A stretch of DNA of 31,166 nt from an uncultured Dorea sp. (GCA_900543415.1 UQRE01000031.1:1-31166), one strand, 5' to 3'; numbered from the stretch's first letter, positions 14,938 to 23,743 are shown. Numbers and translations: made by a program. Notes: generated by a model not told the origin, from the sequence alone.

Positions 14938-15825
14938 TTACAGGTTACAGGAATTTCCTGTAAAAGCTTCCTGTTTCGGAAGCAGCATGGACAAATATTG
15001 TTCGTAATTAATACCGTCATTTCTTGGGATGTTTTCTTTGACCGTGTCGATGAGCGCGGCTTCCAGAAAAGCTCCGGCGGTTTCGATTGTTGATGGAATG
15101 TCATCTCCGCGGGCGATGCCGGCTGCAAGGCAGGAAGCAAAGAGATCTCCGGTTCCGGAATAACTGCCTCCGACGTAAGGGAAAGAGAGAAGCTTTTGCT
15201 CTGTATCAGAGATATAGAGGTTTCCCATTTGTCGTCCGCCTTGTTTGTCGGTAAACTGTATTCCGGTTACGATAACGTGTTTTGGACCTTTTCGACAAAG
15301 GCTTCTGCCGGCATGAATAATGGATGTGATTAGAACTTCGTGATCTTTGATTCCGGAAAACTGTTCATAAGAAATATCGGAAAGTAAAGCAAGTTCTGTT
15401 AAATTCGGGGTAATAATATCGGCTCGAAGCGCTAATTTCTTCATTTGTTCCAGAAGTCTTGGAGTGAACATATCATAAGTCCGTCCGTCGTCCCCCATGA
15501 CGGGATCTACGAGAAGAAAGGTTTTCTCAGTATCAAAGGTTTCTATAAAATGAAAGATCTGTGTGATCTGTTCTTCGCTTGCCACAAATCCGGTGTAGAT
15601 TCCGTCGAAGGATTGCCCCATCTTTGCCCATTCACTGCGAAAATGTTCCATTTTTTCTGTATAATCATCACAGTAGTAGCTTGGGTAACCGGTTTGTGCT
15701 GTTAAAATCGCAGTAGGGAGCGGACATGGCTGTACACCCATGGCGGCGATTACGGAGATGGCAGCAGTAAGAGAGCAGCGGCCAAAACCGGATAGATCAT
15801 TGATCACAGCAATTTTTTTTGTCAT
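14938..15825 (-). CDS. Pyridoxamine / pyridoxal kinase
   Basis: This ribokinase-fold enzyme (295 residues) phosphorylates B6 vitamers in the salvage route to PLP. Seen features are the start IAVINDLSGFGRCSLTAA, the LPTAILTAQTGYPSY segment typical of B6 kinases, DPVMGDDG at 107-114 and the anion-hole motif GTGD at 224-227 with its catalytic Asp. It leads the minus-strand unit with a transporter S component and a radical SAM protein. A TTGAAA-17-TACTAT promoter and AAAGGATGG site lie upstream. Whether pyridoxal or pyridoxamine is preferred cannot be read from sequence. Confidence 0.93.
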   Translation of the reverse strand: MTKKIAVINDLSGFGRCSLTAAISVIAAMGVQPCPLPTAILTAQTGYPSYYCDDYTEKMEHFRSEWAKMGQSFDGIYTGFVASEEQITQIFHFIETFDTEKTFLLVDPVMGDDGRTYDMFTPRLLEQMKKLALRADIITPNLTELALLSDISYEQFSGIKDHEVLITSIIHAGRSLCRKGPKHVIVTGIQFTDKQGGRQMGNLYISDTEQKLLSFPYVGGSYSGTGDLFASCLAAGIARGDDIPSTIETAGAFLEAALIDTVKENIPRNDGINYEQYLSMLLPKQEAFTGNSCNL

Positions 15826-15855
15826 ATGTTTACACCATCCTTTTGAAGTAATCCT

Positions 15856-15884
15856 ATAGTAACACTCATGTGGCTTTGTTTCAA
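15856..15884 (-). promoter_or_regulatory. Promoter of the pyridoxamine kinase unit
   Basis: On the minus strand TTGAAA (15884-15879) and TACTAT (15861-15856) have a 17-bp spacer and lie about 35 bp before the kinase start. Confidence 0.6.
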
Positions 15885-15920
15885 AGACCAGATAATTGAA
15901 ATTCGACCAAGCCAGTTATA

Positions 15921-15948
15921 TAGGTGTCAGAAAATAGGTGTCAGAAAA
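15921..15948. repeat. 14-bp tandem duplication
   Basis: TAGGTGTCAGAAAA occurs twice in direct contact with no mismatch (15921-15934, 15935-15948), between the kinase promoter and the tRNA-Arg promoter. It could be a recent slippage product or a double protein site. Confidence 0.8.
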
Positions 15949-15970
15949 CTTAAAAATATTTTTTGGGGGC

Positions 15971-15999
15971 TTGACAAATAGAATAAAGTCATATATAAT
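15971..15999 (+). promoter_or_regulatory. Consensus promoter of tRNA-Arg
   Basis: TTGACA (15971-15976) and TATAAT (15994-15999) are both perfect, with a 17-bp spacer, about 24 bp before the mature tRNA. This is a full-consensus sigma-A promoter, as expected for a stable RNA. Confidence 0.85.
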
Positions 16000-16029
16000 A
16001 ATTTTTGCTGTGAAGATAGTAACAGTTGT

Positions 16030-16103
16030 GTGGGCGTAGCTCAGCTGGATAGAGCGTTTGGCTACGGACCAAAAGGTCGGGGGTTCGAATCCTCTCGCCC
16101 ACG
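16030..16103 (+). tRNA. tRNA-Arg (anticodon ACG)
   Basis: This 74-nt cloverleaf has acceptor GTGGGCG/CGCCCAC, D stem GCTC/GAGC, anticodon stem TTTGG/CCAAA around CTACGGA (ACG, read as ICG after A-to-I editing), and a T arm with TTCGAAT. The discriminator is G and CCA is not encoded. Confidence 0.95.
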
Positions 16104-16106
16104 TAG

Positions 16107-16142
16107 AAAACCCTTGTAAGGATTTCCTTGCAAGGGTTTTTT
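16107..16142 (+). terminator. Terminator of tRNA-Arg
   Basis: AAAACCCTTG and CAAGGGTTTT pair around an inner AAGGA/TCCTT stem, followed by further T residues. Confidence 0.85.
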
Positions 16143-16193
16143 CTGTATAAGATCACAGTGTTTAAACTATTAAGGAAATAAGGATGAGAGAAA

Positions 16194-17096
16194 ATGAGAA
16201 AAAGTATTTATGTGAAGGGGATTTTGCTTGCTCTGCTGGCCGGAATCTTATGGGGCATTACCGGACCGCTTGGACAGTTTCTTTTTGATGAAAAAACAAT
16301 TACGCCGGAGTGGCTTGTCACTTGTCGGTTAATTGTGTCAGGGACGGTGATTCTCCTTGGAATGTTTGTAAAGAGACGATGGGAAATATTTACAATATGG
16401 AAAGATAAGAAGGATGCTGTGCATATGGTTATTTACAGTGTGGCGGGGATGATGGCTGTACAGTATAGCTTTTTTGTGGCAGTGGAGGCGTCAAATGGAG
16501 GAACTGCGACAGTGCTTCAATATACGAATCCGGTCATGATTATTTTATATTTGGCATTGTTTCAAAAAGTACGTCCTAAGTCGAAGGAAGTGGCGGCGGT
16601 ATTGCTCGCTTTAGCGGGGATTTTCCTCTTATCCACGAATGGAAATCTCCATACGCTTGTTATTACGCCGAAGGGACTCTTTATGGGACTGCTGTGTGCA
16701 GTATTTACGTGTTTTTATTCAATGCTGCCAAGAAGATTGATGGAGAAATATGATGAGGTTATGGTATGCGGGTGGTCCATGTTTATTGGAGGCATTGTAC
16801 TTGCAATTTGGAAGAACCCGTGGGAAGTAGGAGCAGGAGCAGACTATCAAGTATGGGGACTGTTTGGAATGCTTGTTTTATTCGGAACAGTGATTCCGTT
16901 TATTGCATCTTTGAAAGCGATCATGCTGTCTGGTCCTATGTATGCTAATATGTTGGCGAGCATTGAGCCGGTAGTGGCGTCTTTCCTTACGTTCCTGTTT
17001 TTAGGAACAACTTTCGGAGGGTTTGAGATTCTTGGATTTGGATGCATTATTTTGACGATTGTTATGTTGTCTTTGAATAAGAAAGTGGAGGCATAG
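16194..17096 (+). CDS. EamA/DMT-family transporter
   Basis: The 300-residue protein has about ten hydrophobic helices in two EamA repeats, starting GILLALLAGILWGITGPLGQFLF (about 9-31). A second repeat begins near GLFMGLLCAVFTCFYSMLPRRLMEK, and it ends with SIEPVVASFLTFLFLGTTFGGFEILGFGCIILTIVML. This is the typical drug/metabolite exporter of small molecules or amino acids; the substrate cannot be told. It lies after tRNA-Arg and before glpK, each apparently transcribed separately. A modest AAGGA-type site precedes ATG 16194. Confidence 0.92.
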   Translation: MRKSIYVKGILLALLAGILWGITGPLGQFLFDEKTITPEWLVTCRLIVSGTVILLGMFVKRRWEIFTIWKDKKDAVHMVIYSVAGMMAVQYSFFVAVEASNGGTATVLQYTNPVMIILYLALFQKVRPKSKEVAAVLLALAGIFLLSTNGNLHTLVITPKGLFMGLLCAVFTCFYSMLPRRLMEKYDEVMVCGWSMFIGGIVLAIWKNPWEVGAGADYQVWGLFGMLVLFGTVIPFIASLKAIMLSGPMYANMLASIEPVVASFLTFLFLGTTFGGFEILGFGCIILTIVMLSLNKKVEA

Positions 17097-17168
17097 CGGG
17101 TAAAATTATGCTACAATAAGTTCAGAATAAAATTTGAATTAAAGAACGGGAAATGATGAGGTGATATT

Positions 17169-18671
17169 ATGGCAAAATATGTAATGGCGCTGGATGCGGG
17201 GACAACCAGCAACCGTTGTATTCTGTTTAATGAGAAAGGTGAGATCATCAGTCTTGCACAGAAGGAATTTACACAGTATTTTCCACAGCCGGGGTGGGTG
17301 GAGCATGACGCTTCGGAGATCTGGTCTACACAGCTTGGAGTGGCAGTCGAAGCAATGAGCAAGGTTGACGCAGATGCGGAGGATATTGCTGCGATCGGTA
17401 TTACGAATCAGAGAGAGACTGTAGTTGTCTGGGACAAAGAGACGGGAGAGCCAATCTGTCCGGCAATCGTATGGCAGTGCAGAAGAACAGCGGAATATTG
17501 TGATTCTTTGAAGGAACGGGGACTTACGGAAATGATCCGAAAGAAAACCGGATTGATCATTGACGCGTATTTTTCGGGAACGAAGATTAAATGGATCTTG
17601 GAACATGTAGACGGAGCGGCACAAAGAGCGGAAAAAGGGGAACTTCTCTTTGGAACGATTGAGACATGGCTGATCTGGAAACTGACAAAGGGACGGGTTC
17701 ATGTGACGGATTATTCCAATGCGTCAAGGACAATGCTTTTTAATATCAATACGCTGCAATGGGATGCGGAAATATTAGAATTGCTTGGAATTCCAATGTC
17801 TATGCTCCCGGAAGCAAAGCCTTCAAGCTGCGTATATGGTTATGCGGATGCCTCTTATTTTGGCGGAGAGATTCCGATCGGCGGTGCCGCGGGAGATCAG
17901 CAGTCTGCCCTGTTTGGACAGACCTGTTTCCAACCGGGAGAAGCGAAGAATACCTATGGTACAGGGTGCTTCCTTTTGATGAACACCGGGGAGAAGCCGG
18001 TATTTTCCGACAATGGATTGGTGACGACGATTGCCTGGGGACTGGATGGAAAAGTAAATTATGCGTTAGAAGGATCTATTTTTGTGGCGGGAGCGGCAAT
18101 TCAATGGCTGCGGGATGAGCTGCGCCTCATTGATTCTTCTGCGGATTCAGAGTATATGGCGCAGAAAGTCAAGGATTCTAACGGATGCTATGTAGTTCCG
18201 GCATTTACCGGATTAGGGGCGCCGTATTGGGATCAGTATGCGAGAGGAACAATTGTGGGACTTACGAGAGGTGTGAATAAATATCATATTATCCGTGCTA
18301 CACTTGAGTCGATCGCATATCAAGTCTGTGATGTGATAAATGCAATGGAGGCAGATTCCGGAATTTCGCTTAGTTCCTTGAAAGTAGACGGAGGAGCAAG
18401 CGCTAATAATTTCCTTATACAGACGCAGGCAGATCTTATTGGAGCACCTGTGAAACGACCATCCTGTATTGAGACAACTGCCATGGGCGCTGCATATCTT
18501 GCCGGGCTTTCTGTCGGATATTGGAAGAATAAAGAAGATGTGCTGAAGAACTGGGCGGTAGACCGGACGATGGAACCTTCGATCACGCAGGAAGAACGAA
18601 AACAGCGGATCAAAGGATGGAAAAAAGCAGTAAAATATGCCTTTGACTGGGCGAGAGAAGAGGAAGAATAA
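17169..18671 (+). CDS. glpK: Glycerol kinase
   Basis: GlpK phosphorylates glycerol to sn-glycerol-3-phosphate. The 500-residue FGGY kinase matches the family length and shows the start VMALDAGTTSNRCILFNEKG, substrate segment ITNQRETVVVWDKETGEP, GGAAGDQQSALFGQ, and the ATP-site region LKVDGGASANNFLIQTQADL near the C-terminus. GAGGTG is eight bases before ATG 17169. No glpF, and no glycerol-3-phosphate dehydrogenase or oxidase, lies nearby. The next gene is a short DUF1667 protein, which in relatives is usually found with a GlpA-type oxidoreductase. Confidence 0.97.
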   Translation: MAKYVMALDAGTTSNRCILFNEKGEIISLAQKEFTQYFPQPGWVEHDASEIWSTQLGVAVEAMSKVDADAEDIAAIGITNQRETVVVWDKETGEPICPAIVWQCRRTAEYCDSLKERGLTEMIRKKTGLIIDAYFSGTKIKWILEHVDGAAQRAEKGELLFGTIETWLIWKLTKGRVHVTDYSNASRTMLFNINTLQWDAEILELLGIPMSMLPEAKPSSCVYGYADASYFGGEIPIGGAAGDQQSALFGQTCFQPGEAKNTYGTGCFLLMNTGEKPVFSDNGLVTTIAWGLDGKVNYALEGSIFVAGAAIQWLRDELRLIDSSADSEYMAQKVKDSNGCYVVPAFTGLGAPYWDQYARGTIVGLTRGVNKYHIIRATLESIAYQVCDVINAMEADSGISLSSLKVDGGASANNFLIQTQADLIGAPVKRPSCIETTAMGAAYLAGLSVGYWKNKEDVLKNWAVDRTMEPSITQEERKQRIKGWKKAVKYAFDWAREEEE

Positions 18672-18678
18672 TTTCGAT

Positions 18679-18840
18679 ATGGAACAGGTAAAATTAACAT
18701 GTCAGGTATGTGAAAATCATTGTGCACTGGAGGCAGAAGTAGAAGACGGTGAGGTCATGGATGTGATGGGAAATAGATGTCTGAAAGGCTTTTCCTATGC
18801 GCAGAGAGCGGTCACAGAGCTTCTGGAAGAAGAACGATAA
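18679..18840 (+). CDS. Short DUF1667 protein (N-terminal Cys domain only)
   Basis: The 53-residue ORF begins 8 bp after the glpK stop, with GAGGAAG inside the glpK end as ribosome site. It carries four cysteines in the DUF1667 pattern (LTCQVCENHC with C8, C11, C15, then GNRCLKG with C29), consistent with an FeS or zinc site. DUF1667 proteins are usually about 110-130 residues and accompany a FAD-dependent glycerol-3-phosphate oxidoreductase. Here the C-terminal half is missing and the sequence after the stop shows no trace of it. It may be a natural short form or a truncated remnant. Confidence 0.75.
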   Translation: MEQVKLTCQVCENHCALEAEVEDGEVMDVMGNRCLKGFSYAQRAVTELLEEER

Positions 18841-18988
18841 TTTTTGTAGATATTTTTTATGTGTAATTTTCTATATATAATGCACATAAAAATGAGTTTT
18901 CGGTAGACATTTCTGTGAAAATGTAATAAAATAGCTTTATTGAGGTTGTTTATATGGAAGTGAGCAACAAAGAAGGGAGATAAGTTAC

Positions 18989-20236
18989 ATGAAAGGAAAT
19001 GTTATTGTAGGACAGTCAGGAGGACCTACTGCGGCAATTAATTCAAGTCTTGCAGGAGTGTACCGTACAGCAAAAGATCGTGGGGCAAAAAAAGTATACG
19101 GAATGCTTCATGGAATTCAGGGATTGATGCAGGAGAAATATATTGACCTGTCAGATCATATTAAGACAGAATTGGATGCAGAATTATTAAAGAGAACACC
19201 GGCTGCATTTCTTGGTTCCTGTCGTTATAAATTGCCGGAGATTCACGAAGACCGTGAAGTTTATGACAAGATTTTTGAGATTTTAAATAAACTTGAGATC
19301 GAAGCTTTTATTTATATCGGTGGAAACGATTCTATGGATACGATTAAAAAGCTGTCCGATTATGCAATCATTACCGGTCACCCGACAAGATTCATCGGAT
19401 GCCCGAAGACCATTGATAATGATTTGGCACTTACGGATCACACACCAGGATACGGAAGCGCTGCAAAATATATCGGAACTTCTATGAAAGAGATTATCCG
19501 TGACAGCTTCTGTTTGGAATATAGCAAAGGACTTGTTACGATTGTGGAAGTTATGGGACGTAATGCAGGTTGGTTGACCGGTGCAGCTGCACTTGCGGAA
19601 GGTGAAGACTGTGAAGGACCGGATATGATCTATATGCCGGAGCTTCCGTTTGACATTGTGAATTTCCGCGACAGAGTAGAGGCACTTCTGAAAAAGAAGA
19701 CATCTGTTGTGGTTGCTGTTTCTGAAGGTATCTGTACTGCAGATGGAAAATATGTATGTGAGCTTGGAAACAGTGTAGATTTCGTGGATGCGTTTGGTCA
19801 TAAGCAGTTATCAGGAACAGCAGCTTATCTTGCAAATTATATTGCGGGAGAGCTTGGATGTAAGACCCGTGCCATTGAACTGAGCACATTACAGAGAGCG
19901 GCATCTCACTGTTCTTCTCGTGTGGATATTCTGGAAGCTTATCAGGTTGGCGGTGCGGCGGTAAAAGCGGCAGATGAAGGAGACAGCGGCAAGATGGTTG
20001 TTCTTCAGAGATTGTCAGATGATCCGTATCAGTGCGGAACAGAAGTAAAGGATGTACACAAGATTGCCAATGATGAGAAGCTTGTGCCAAGAGAATGGGT
20101 GAATGAAGACGGAACTTACGTGACAGGAGAATTTGTGTCTTATGTAAGACCGTTGATCCAAGGGGATGTGTCACCGGTTATGGTAGATGGTATTCCGAGA
20201 CACCTGTATACTCCGAGAGAGTTAAGTGAGAGATAA
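18989..20236 (+). CDS. pfp: Pyrophosphate-dependent 6-phosphofructokinase
   Basis: This enzyme phosphorylates fructose-6-phosphate, using PPi instead of ATP. The 415-residue protein shows the nucleotide-site motif GGNDS at 111-115 (GGDGS in ATP enzymes) and PKTIDND at 139-145. The Lys in the latter replaces the Gly of ATP-dependent PGTIDND and marks PPi use. MGRNAGW is also present. It is monocistronic: a TATAAT-like -10 (18876-18881) lies upstream, AGGGAG before the ATG, and a terminator follows. It is probably the main glycolytic PFK activity at this locus and would be reversible in vivo. Confidence 0.93.
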   Translation: MKGNVIVGQSGGPTAAINSSLAGVYRTAKDRGAKKVYGMLHGIQGLMQEKYIDLSDHIKTELDAELLKRTPAAFLGSCRYKLPEIHEDREVYDKIFEILNKLEIEAFIYIGGNDSMDTIKKLSDYAIITGHPTRFIGCPKTIDNDLALTDHTPGYGSAAKYIGTSMKEIIRDSFCLEYSKGLVTIVEVMGRNAGWLTGAAALAEGEDCEGPDMIYMPELPFDIVNFRDRVEALLKKKTSVVVAVSEGICTADGKYVCELGNSVDFVDAFGHKQLSGTAAYLANYIAGELGCKTRAIELSTLQRAASHCSSRVDILEAYQVGGAAVKAADEGDSGKMVVLQRLSDDPYQCGTEVKDVHKIANDEKLVPREWVNEDGTYVTGEFVSYVRPLIQGDVSPVMVDGIPRHLYTPRELSER

Positions 20237-20278
20237 TAAAAGGTTATCGATAGATAATTGAAAATGGAAGAGAAGAAG

Positions 20279-20306
20279 GCGGACTGCGGAAACAGTCTGC
20301 TTTTTT
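20279..20306 (+). terminator. Terminator of pfp
   Basis: GCGGACTG and CAGTCTGC (one G-U pair) form an 8-bp stem around CGGAAA, followed by six T residues. Confidence 0.9.
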
Positions 20307-20525
20307 GCGATTTTCAACATATTTTCACCCGCTTTTTTGTGCATTTTTTTCATCTGAAATTCCTTGCATTTTTGGTGTGTATAACGTAAGATAAAAGCAC
20401 TCTATCATTCTAAAGAGTCTTGTTTATTCCTTTCATTTTTATCAGAGAAGTCCTGAATATTTCCTGTGAAAGTTGTTAGTAACTAATGAATCGACATTGT
20501 TTTTATTTAAGAAGGAGTGGTGAAT
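20307..20525 (+). other. Intergenic region with probable promoter for the pseudokinase gene
   Basis: No gene is seen. TTGCAT (20364-20369) and TAAGAT (20387-20392) with a 17-bp spacer form a fair promoter, leaving a leader of about 125 nt. A GAAGGAG ribosome site ends the region at 20511-20517. I see no obvious riboswitch in the leader. Confidence 0.5.
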
Positions 20526-21998
20526 GTGGCAGTGAAAGACAGTTATGATGTGCTGCGTTTGATCGGGCATGGAAAGAATAGTTATGTCAGCTCGGAAAAT
20601 GTAATGGGAACGCCGCTGATCTATTGGCTGAAATATCATCCGCATCTGGAAAAAGAAAGGCTGTTTCAGTGGATGCGTGTGATTGCTGAACAGTTGGATC
20701 AGTTTCACAAATGCAGAGGAAAGCCCTGTTATCAATATGTGAATCCGTATAGCGTGATTGTAACAGAGGAAAGAGAACTGTATTTTCTTGATCTCGGAGG
20801 AGAATCCAATGAAGAGATGCTTCGGAAAATGCAGCAGCGGAGTGTGCGGGAATATTTTTTACCCAAGGAAGAGGCATATTATCAAAAAGCGAGTGTACAA
20901 CTTGATATTTATGGATTGGGGAGAACCTATCAGTATTTGTTGTCCGAGACGGAACAGGAACCGCCGCTTACAAAAAGAGAAATCATAAAACTTCAAAAAC
21001 TCATTTCAAAATGTCTGGATAGACATTCAAAACAAGTATTTCAAAAAGTATCAGATATTCAAAAATATATTCCAGAATGTAAAAAAACAGAGCACAGGAA
21101 GAACAAAATATTTCCAGCAGTAACCTTATTGGCAGTAGTTTTCACTGTCATTTTCATATCTGCCGGAAAGGGACAGGAAGTGGTGAAGAGCAAGTCGGAG
21201 AACGAGGGCGGACAGGAAGTACAAGAGGAAGAAGCGCCGGATGAAAAGGGAAAAGAGCGAGGATTAGAATTTGAACTTGCACTTCTTTATTTTCTGAAAC
21301 TTCAAGATTATGAAGAAAGCATTCGAATTTTACATCAGATGAAAGGAGAACCGGCGGCAGAAAATTTAGAAGTAATTGTAAGAAGTCTCGGTGGCGGAAT
21401 GGTTTCGGAACAGGAGCTTCGGGAAGCACTTCGTGAATTTGAAAAAGAACTGGAAGGGAATAACCTGTCAGAAAAAGAAAGGTGTGATTACTATGAATGT
21501 CTTTTGAGAGGATATGCACAGCTTACCGGAGAAGAAGACAAGAAAGAACTTTTGCGGTTGGGACAGGCATATGAAAAGATTGCGGAAGAAGTTCCGCCAG
21601 ATCTATTGGCGAATATGGCGGATGCCAATGAAAAATGCGGACAATATGAGGAGGCTCTGCGGATTTACGAAAGAATGATGGAACAGACAGAGGATCATAG
21701 GGAGAAAGAAGTGCTCTATGAGAGAGAGGCGCAAGTGGCTGTGTCCGCAGATATGCCGGAGAAAGGACTTGAAATTTTGAGAAAGGGAATTCAAGAACTT
21801 CCGGAATCGTTGGAATTAAGAATTGCTTATTTAAAGCAACAGTGTGAGGATCGCTCGATTGAACGAGCTGTTTGTATGGCGGAAATAGAAGAAGTGATAA
21901 AAGAACTCCCGGCGATTTTGGAAGAGAAACAGTTTCAAAAATTGATGAAAGAGTATGGATTTCGTGTGGAAGGAGGAAAAGTATGGGAAGAAAATTAA
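20526..21998 (+). CDS. Pseudokinase - TM - TPR membrane protein
   Basis: The protein has about 490 residues. The N-terminal part (to about 190) looks like a degenerate Ser/Thr kinase: IGHGKNSYV resembles a glycine loop, VNPYSVIV aligns with the catalytic loop but lacks the HRD/Lys/Asn residues, LDLGG stands for DFG, and QLDIYGLGRTYQYLL matches the conserved (S)DIYxLG helix. A membrane helix follows (about 195-213), then an acidic linker and helical repeats typical of TPRs (ANMADANEKCGQYEEALRIYERMME is the clearest). The TPR part would face outside. GTG 20526 fits GAAGGAG best. It overlaps the next gene by 16 nt. The role is unknown; possibly a non-catalytic signalling scaffold. Confidence 0.75.
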   Translation: MAVKDSYDVLRLIGHGKNSYVSSENVMGTPLIYWLKYHPHLEKERLFQWMRVIAEQLDQFHKCRGKPCYQYVNPYSVIVTEERELYFLDLGGESNEEMLRKMQQRSVREYFLPKEEAYYQKASVQLDIYGLGRTYQYLLSETEQEPPLTKREIIKLQKLISKCLDRHSKQVFQKVSDIQKYIPECKKTEHRKNKIFPAVTLLAVVFTVIFISAGKGQEVVKSKSENEGGQEVQEEEAPDEKGKERGLEFELALLYFLKLQDYEESIRILHQMKGEPAAENLEVIVRSLGGGMVSEQELREALREFEKELEGNNLSEKERCDYYECLLRGYAQLTGEEDKKELLRLGQAYEKIAEEVPPDLLANMADANEKCGQYEEALRIYERMMEQTEDHREKEVLYEREAQVAVSADMPEKGLEILRKGIQELPESLELRIAYLKQQCEDRSIERAVCMAEIEEVIKELPAILEEKQFQKLMKEYGFRVEGGKVWEEN

Positions 21999-23743
21999 AG
22001 ATATGGACATTGTTGGTTATTATTTTGGCGCTGATCTATGTACAGCAGGCGCCGGATATTTATGCGGAAAGCGCCGATAGAGACCAAAAAGAAGAGGTGG
22101 AGCCACCACAAGAGCCGGAGCCACCGCAAGAACCGGAGACGCCGCAAGAGCCGGAGACACCAGTAGAACCGATAGCTTCGTATCAGATAGAGATTCCAAA
22201 AGAAGACGGAGAACACGGCTGGTATAAGACGCGGCCGGGGATAAAACTTCTTCACATGGGAAGCCGCGGGGTAACAAAATATAAAGTGTCCGCGGGAGGA
22301 GAAGTGTTGAAAGAAGGAATATTAGAGGAGAAAGACGAAGAGGTTTTATTAAAAAAAGATCTGTTTCGAGATGGAAAGAGTTTGTTGTCTGTCTGGATGG
22401 AGGATGAAGATGGAAAACTGGTGGAAAATAATACGCTGGAGAAAGAGATTAAGGTTGATACAATAGCTCCCCAATTCGAAATGACAGCGTCTGCCGGTTT
22501 TGCAGTGTGGTATCAAAAAGAAGCAAAGCTTCATGTAAGAGGAATGGATAGGGAAAGTGGGATTCAGGAGATTGCATGCTATGTAGATGGAGTGTACGAG
22601 GGGAAGAAAAAGGCGGTGGAAGGAGAGTTTGTTATTCAGAAACCATCCGCAGGCGGGAAATCTCATACCGTGACAATCATTGTAAAAGATCAGGCAGGAA
22701 ACCAGAACAGTCAGATTGAAGAACTGTATATTGATCAAATGGCGCCGAGGGTGAAAATTGGCGGTGCGGAAGCGTATATGATTACGAGCAGACCAGTGAC
22801 AGCTGTGTATGAAATTGAAGAAGAAAATTTGTTGAGTGAAGCTATTGCAGAGACGCAGTGGGAAGATGTAGAGGGAAAGAAGACCAAGATGGATGCGTCG
22901 GAATGGGAGGAGACAAAAAGCGGAAAAAGAGGGACGCAGACGTTGACGGAAGATGGGATCTATCAGATACGCATAAAGGCGAAGGATCGTGCAGGATACG
23001 AGGCGGAAGATCACAGACAGATTATCATTGATAAAGCAAACCCGGTCATTGGTTATGTGGACGATCTTCAGGGAAAGTATTTAAAAAGCTTCATGTGGAA
23101 TTATTTGAAAGAAGAACTGATACGGGATTTTACAACTTATACTTACGGGGTCAAGCTGGACGGAAATCTGTATCAAATGGGGAAAAAGATAGAAACGGAA
23201 GGGAGACATCTTCTGGAAGTGCAAGCCGTTGATGCAGCCGGAAATGAAGCGGTGGCGAAAGCGGAATTTGTAATTGATCACACGAAACCGGAGATTGTAT
23301 TTTCGAATGTGGAGGAAGGAAATGAGTATGAAGAGAAATGTGTGTGCAAGGTGGAACTTAGAAATGCAGAGGATGCAATCCAGAGAGTACAGATTAATGG
23401 AGAAGACCAGAAGATTGATGCCGGAAGTGCTTCCTTTCAATGTACGCTCCAGGTTCATCAGGATTATGAGGTAGAAGTGACAGCGGTAGATCAGGCGGGA
23501 AATACGGCACAAGAGAGTATCTTATTCAAAGTCGTTCCAAAGAAAAATATTTTTCAGAAAATAGCAGAACCTGTTGTGCAAAAGCTAAACAAAGAAGAAG
23601 GAAAGAAGCAGGAGAATGTGAATGATGGAGAGGAAAAAAGAAAAAAAGACCGGTGGAAGGAACCGATGATCTGTCTGGTTATCCTTTCCTGCGCTGTGGC
23701 AGCAGGAGGATGGTATATCAGGAAAGGTCATAGACCAGAATGA
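21983..23743 (+). CDS. Secreted, membrane-anchored protein with Ig-like repeats
   Basis: The 586-residue protein has a signal peptide (to about 28, QQAPDIYA), a Pro/Glu-rich spacer of repeated PPQEPE / TPQEPE units, and then about four Ig-like domains. The repeats are marked by recurring KDQAGN, KDRAGY, VDAAGN and VDQAGN ends and IDxxxP starts (VDTIAP, YIDQMAP, IIDKANP, VIDHTKP). It ends with a charged stretch, one membrane helix (PMICLVILSCAVAAGGWYI) and a short basic tail. No LPXTG motif is present. AAGGAGG before ATG 21983 fixes the start, inside the end of the pseudokinase gene, so the two are translationally coupled. Function is unknown; adhesion or surface sensing is possible. Confidence 0.8.
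   Translation: MGRKLKIWTLLVIILALIYVQQAPDIYAESADRDQKEEVEPPQEPEPPQEPETPQEPETPVEPIASYQIEIPKEDGEHGWYKTRPGIKLLHMGSRGVTKYKVSAGGEVLKEGILEEKDEEVLLKKDLFRDGKSLLSVWMEDEDGKLVENNTLEKEIKVDTIAPQFEMTASAGFAVWYQKEAKLHVRGMDRESGIQEIACYVDGVYEGKKKAVEGEFVIQKPSAGGKSHTVTIIVKDQAGNQNSQIEELYIDQMAPRVKIGGAEAYMITSRPVTAVYEIEEENLLSEAIAETQWEDVEGKKTKMDASEWEETKSGKRGTQTLTEDGIYQIRIKAKDRAGYEAEDHRQIIIDKANPVIGYVDDLQGKYLKSFMWNYLKEELIRDFTTYTYGVKLDGNLYQMGKKIETEGRHLLEVQAVDAAGNEAVAKAEFVIDHTKPEIVFSNVEEGNEYEEKCVCKVELRNAEDAIQRVQINGEDQKIDAGSASFQCTLQVHQDYEVEVTAVDQAGNTAQESILFKVVPKKNIFQKIAEPVVQKLNKEEGKKQENVNDGEEKRKKDRWKEPMICLVILSCAVAAGGWYIRKGHRPE

Noticed and set aside
22020..22277. Leu/Pro-rich minus-strand frames opposite the Pro/Glu spacer
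   Set aside because: The repeated codons of the PE-rich spacer keep several frames open; the composition is an artefact of the repeat.
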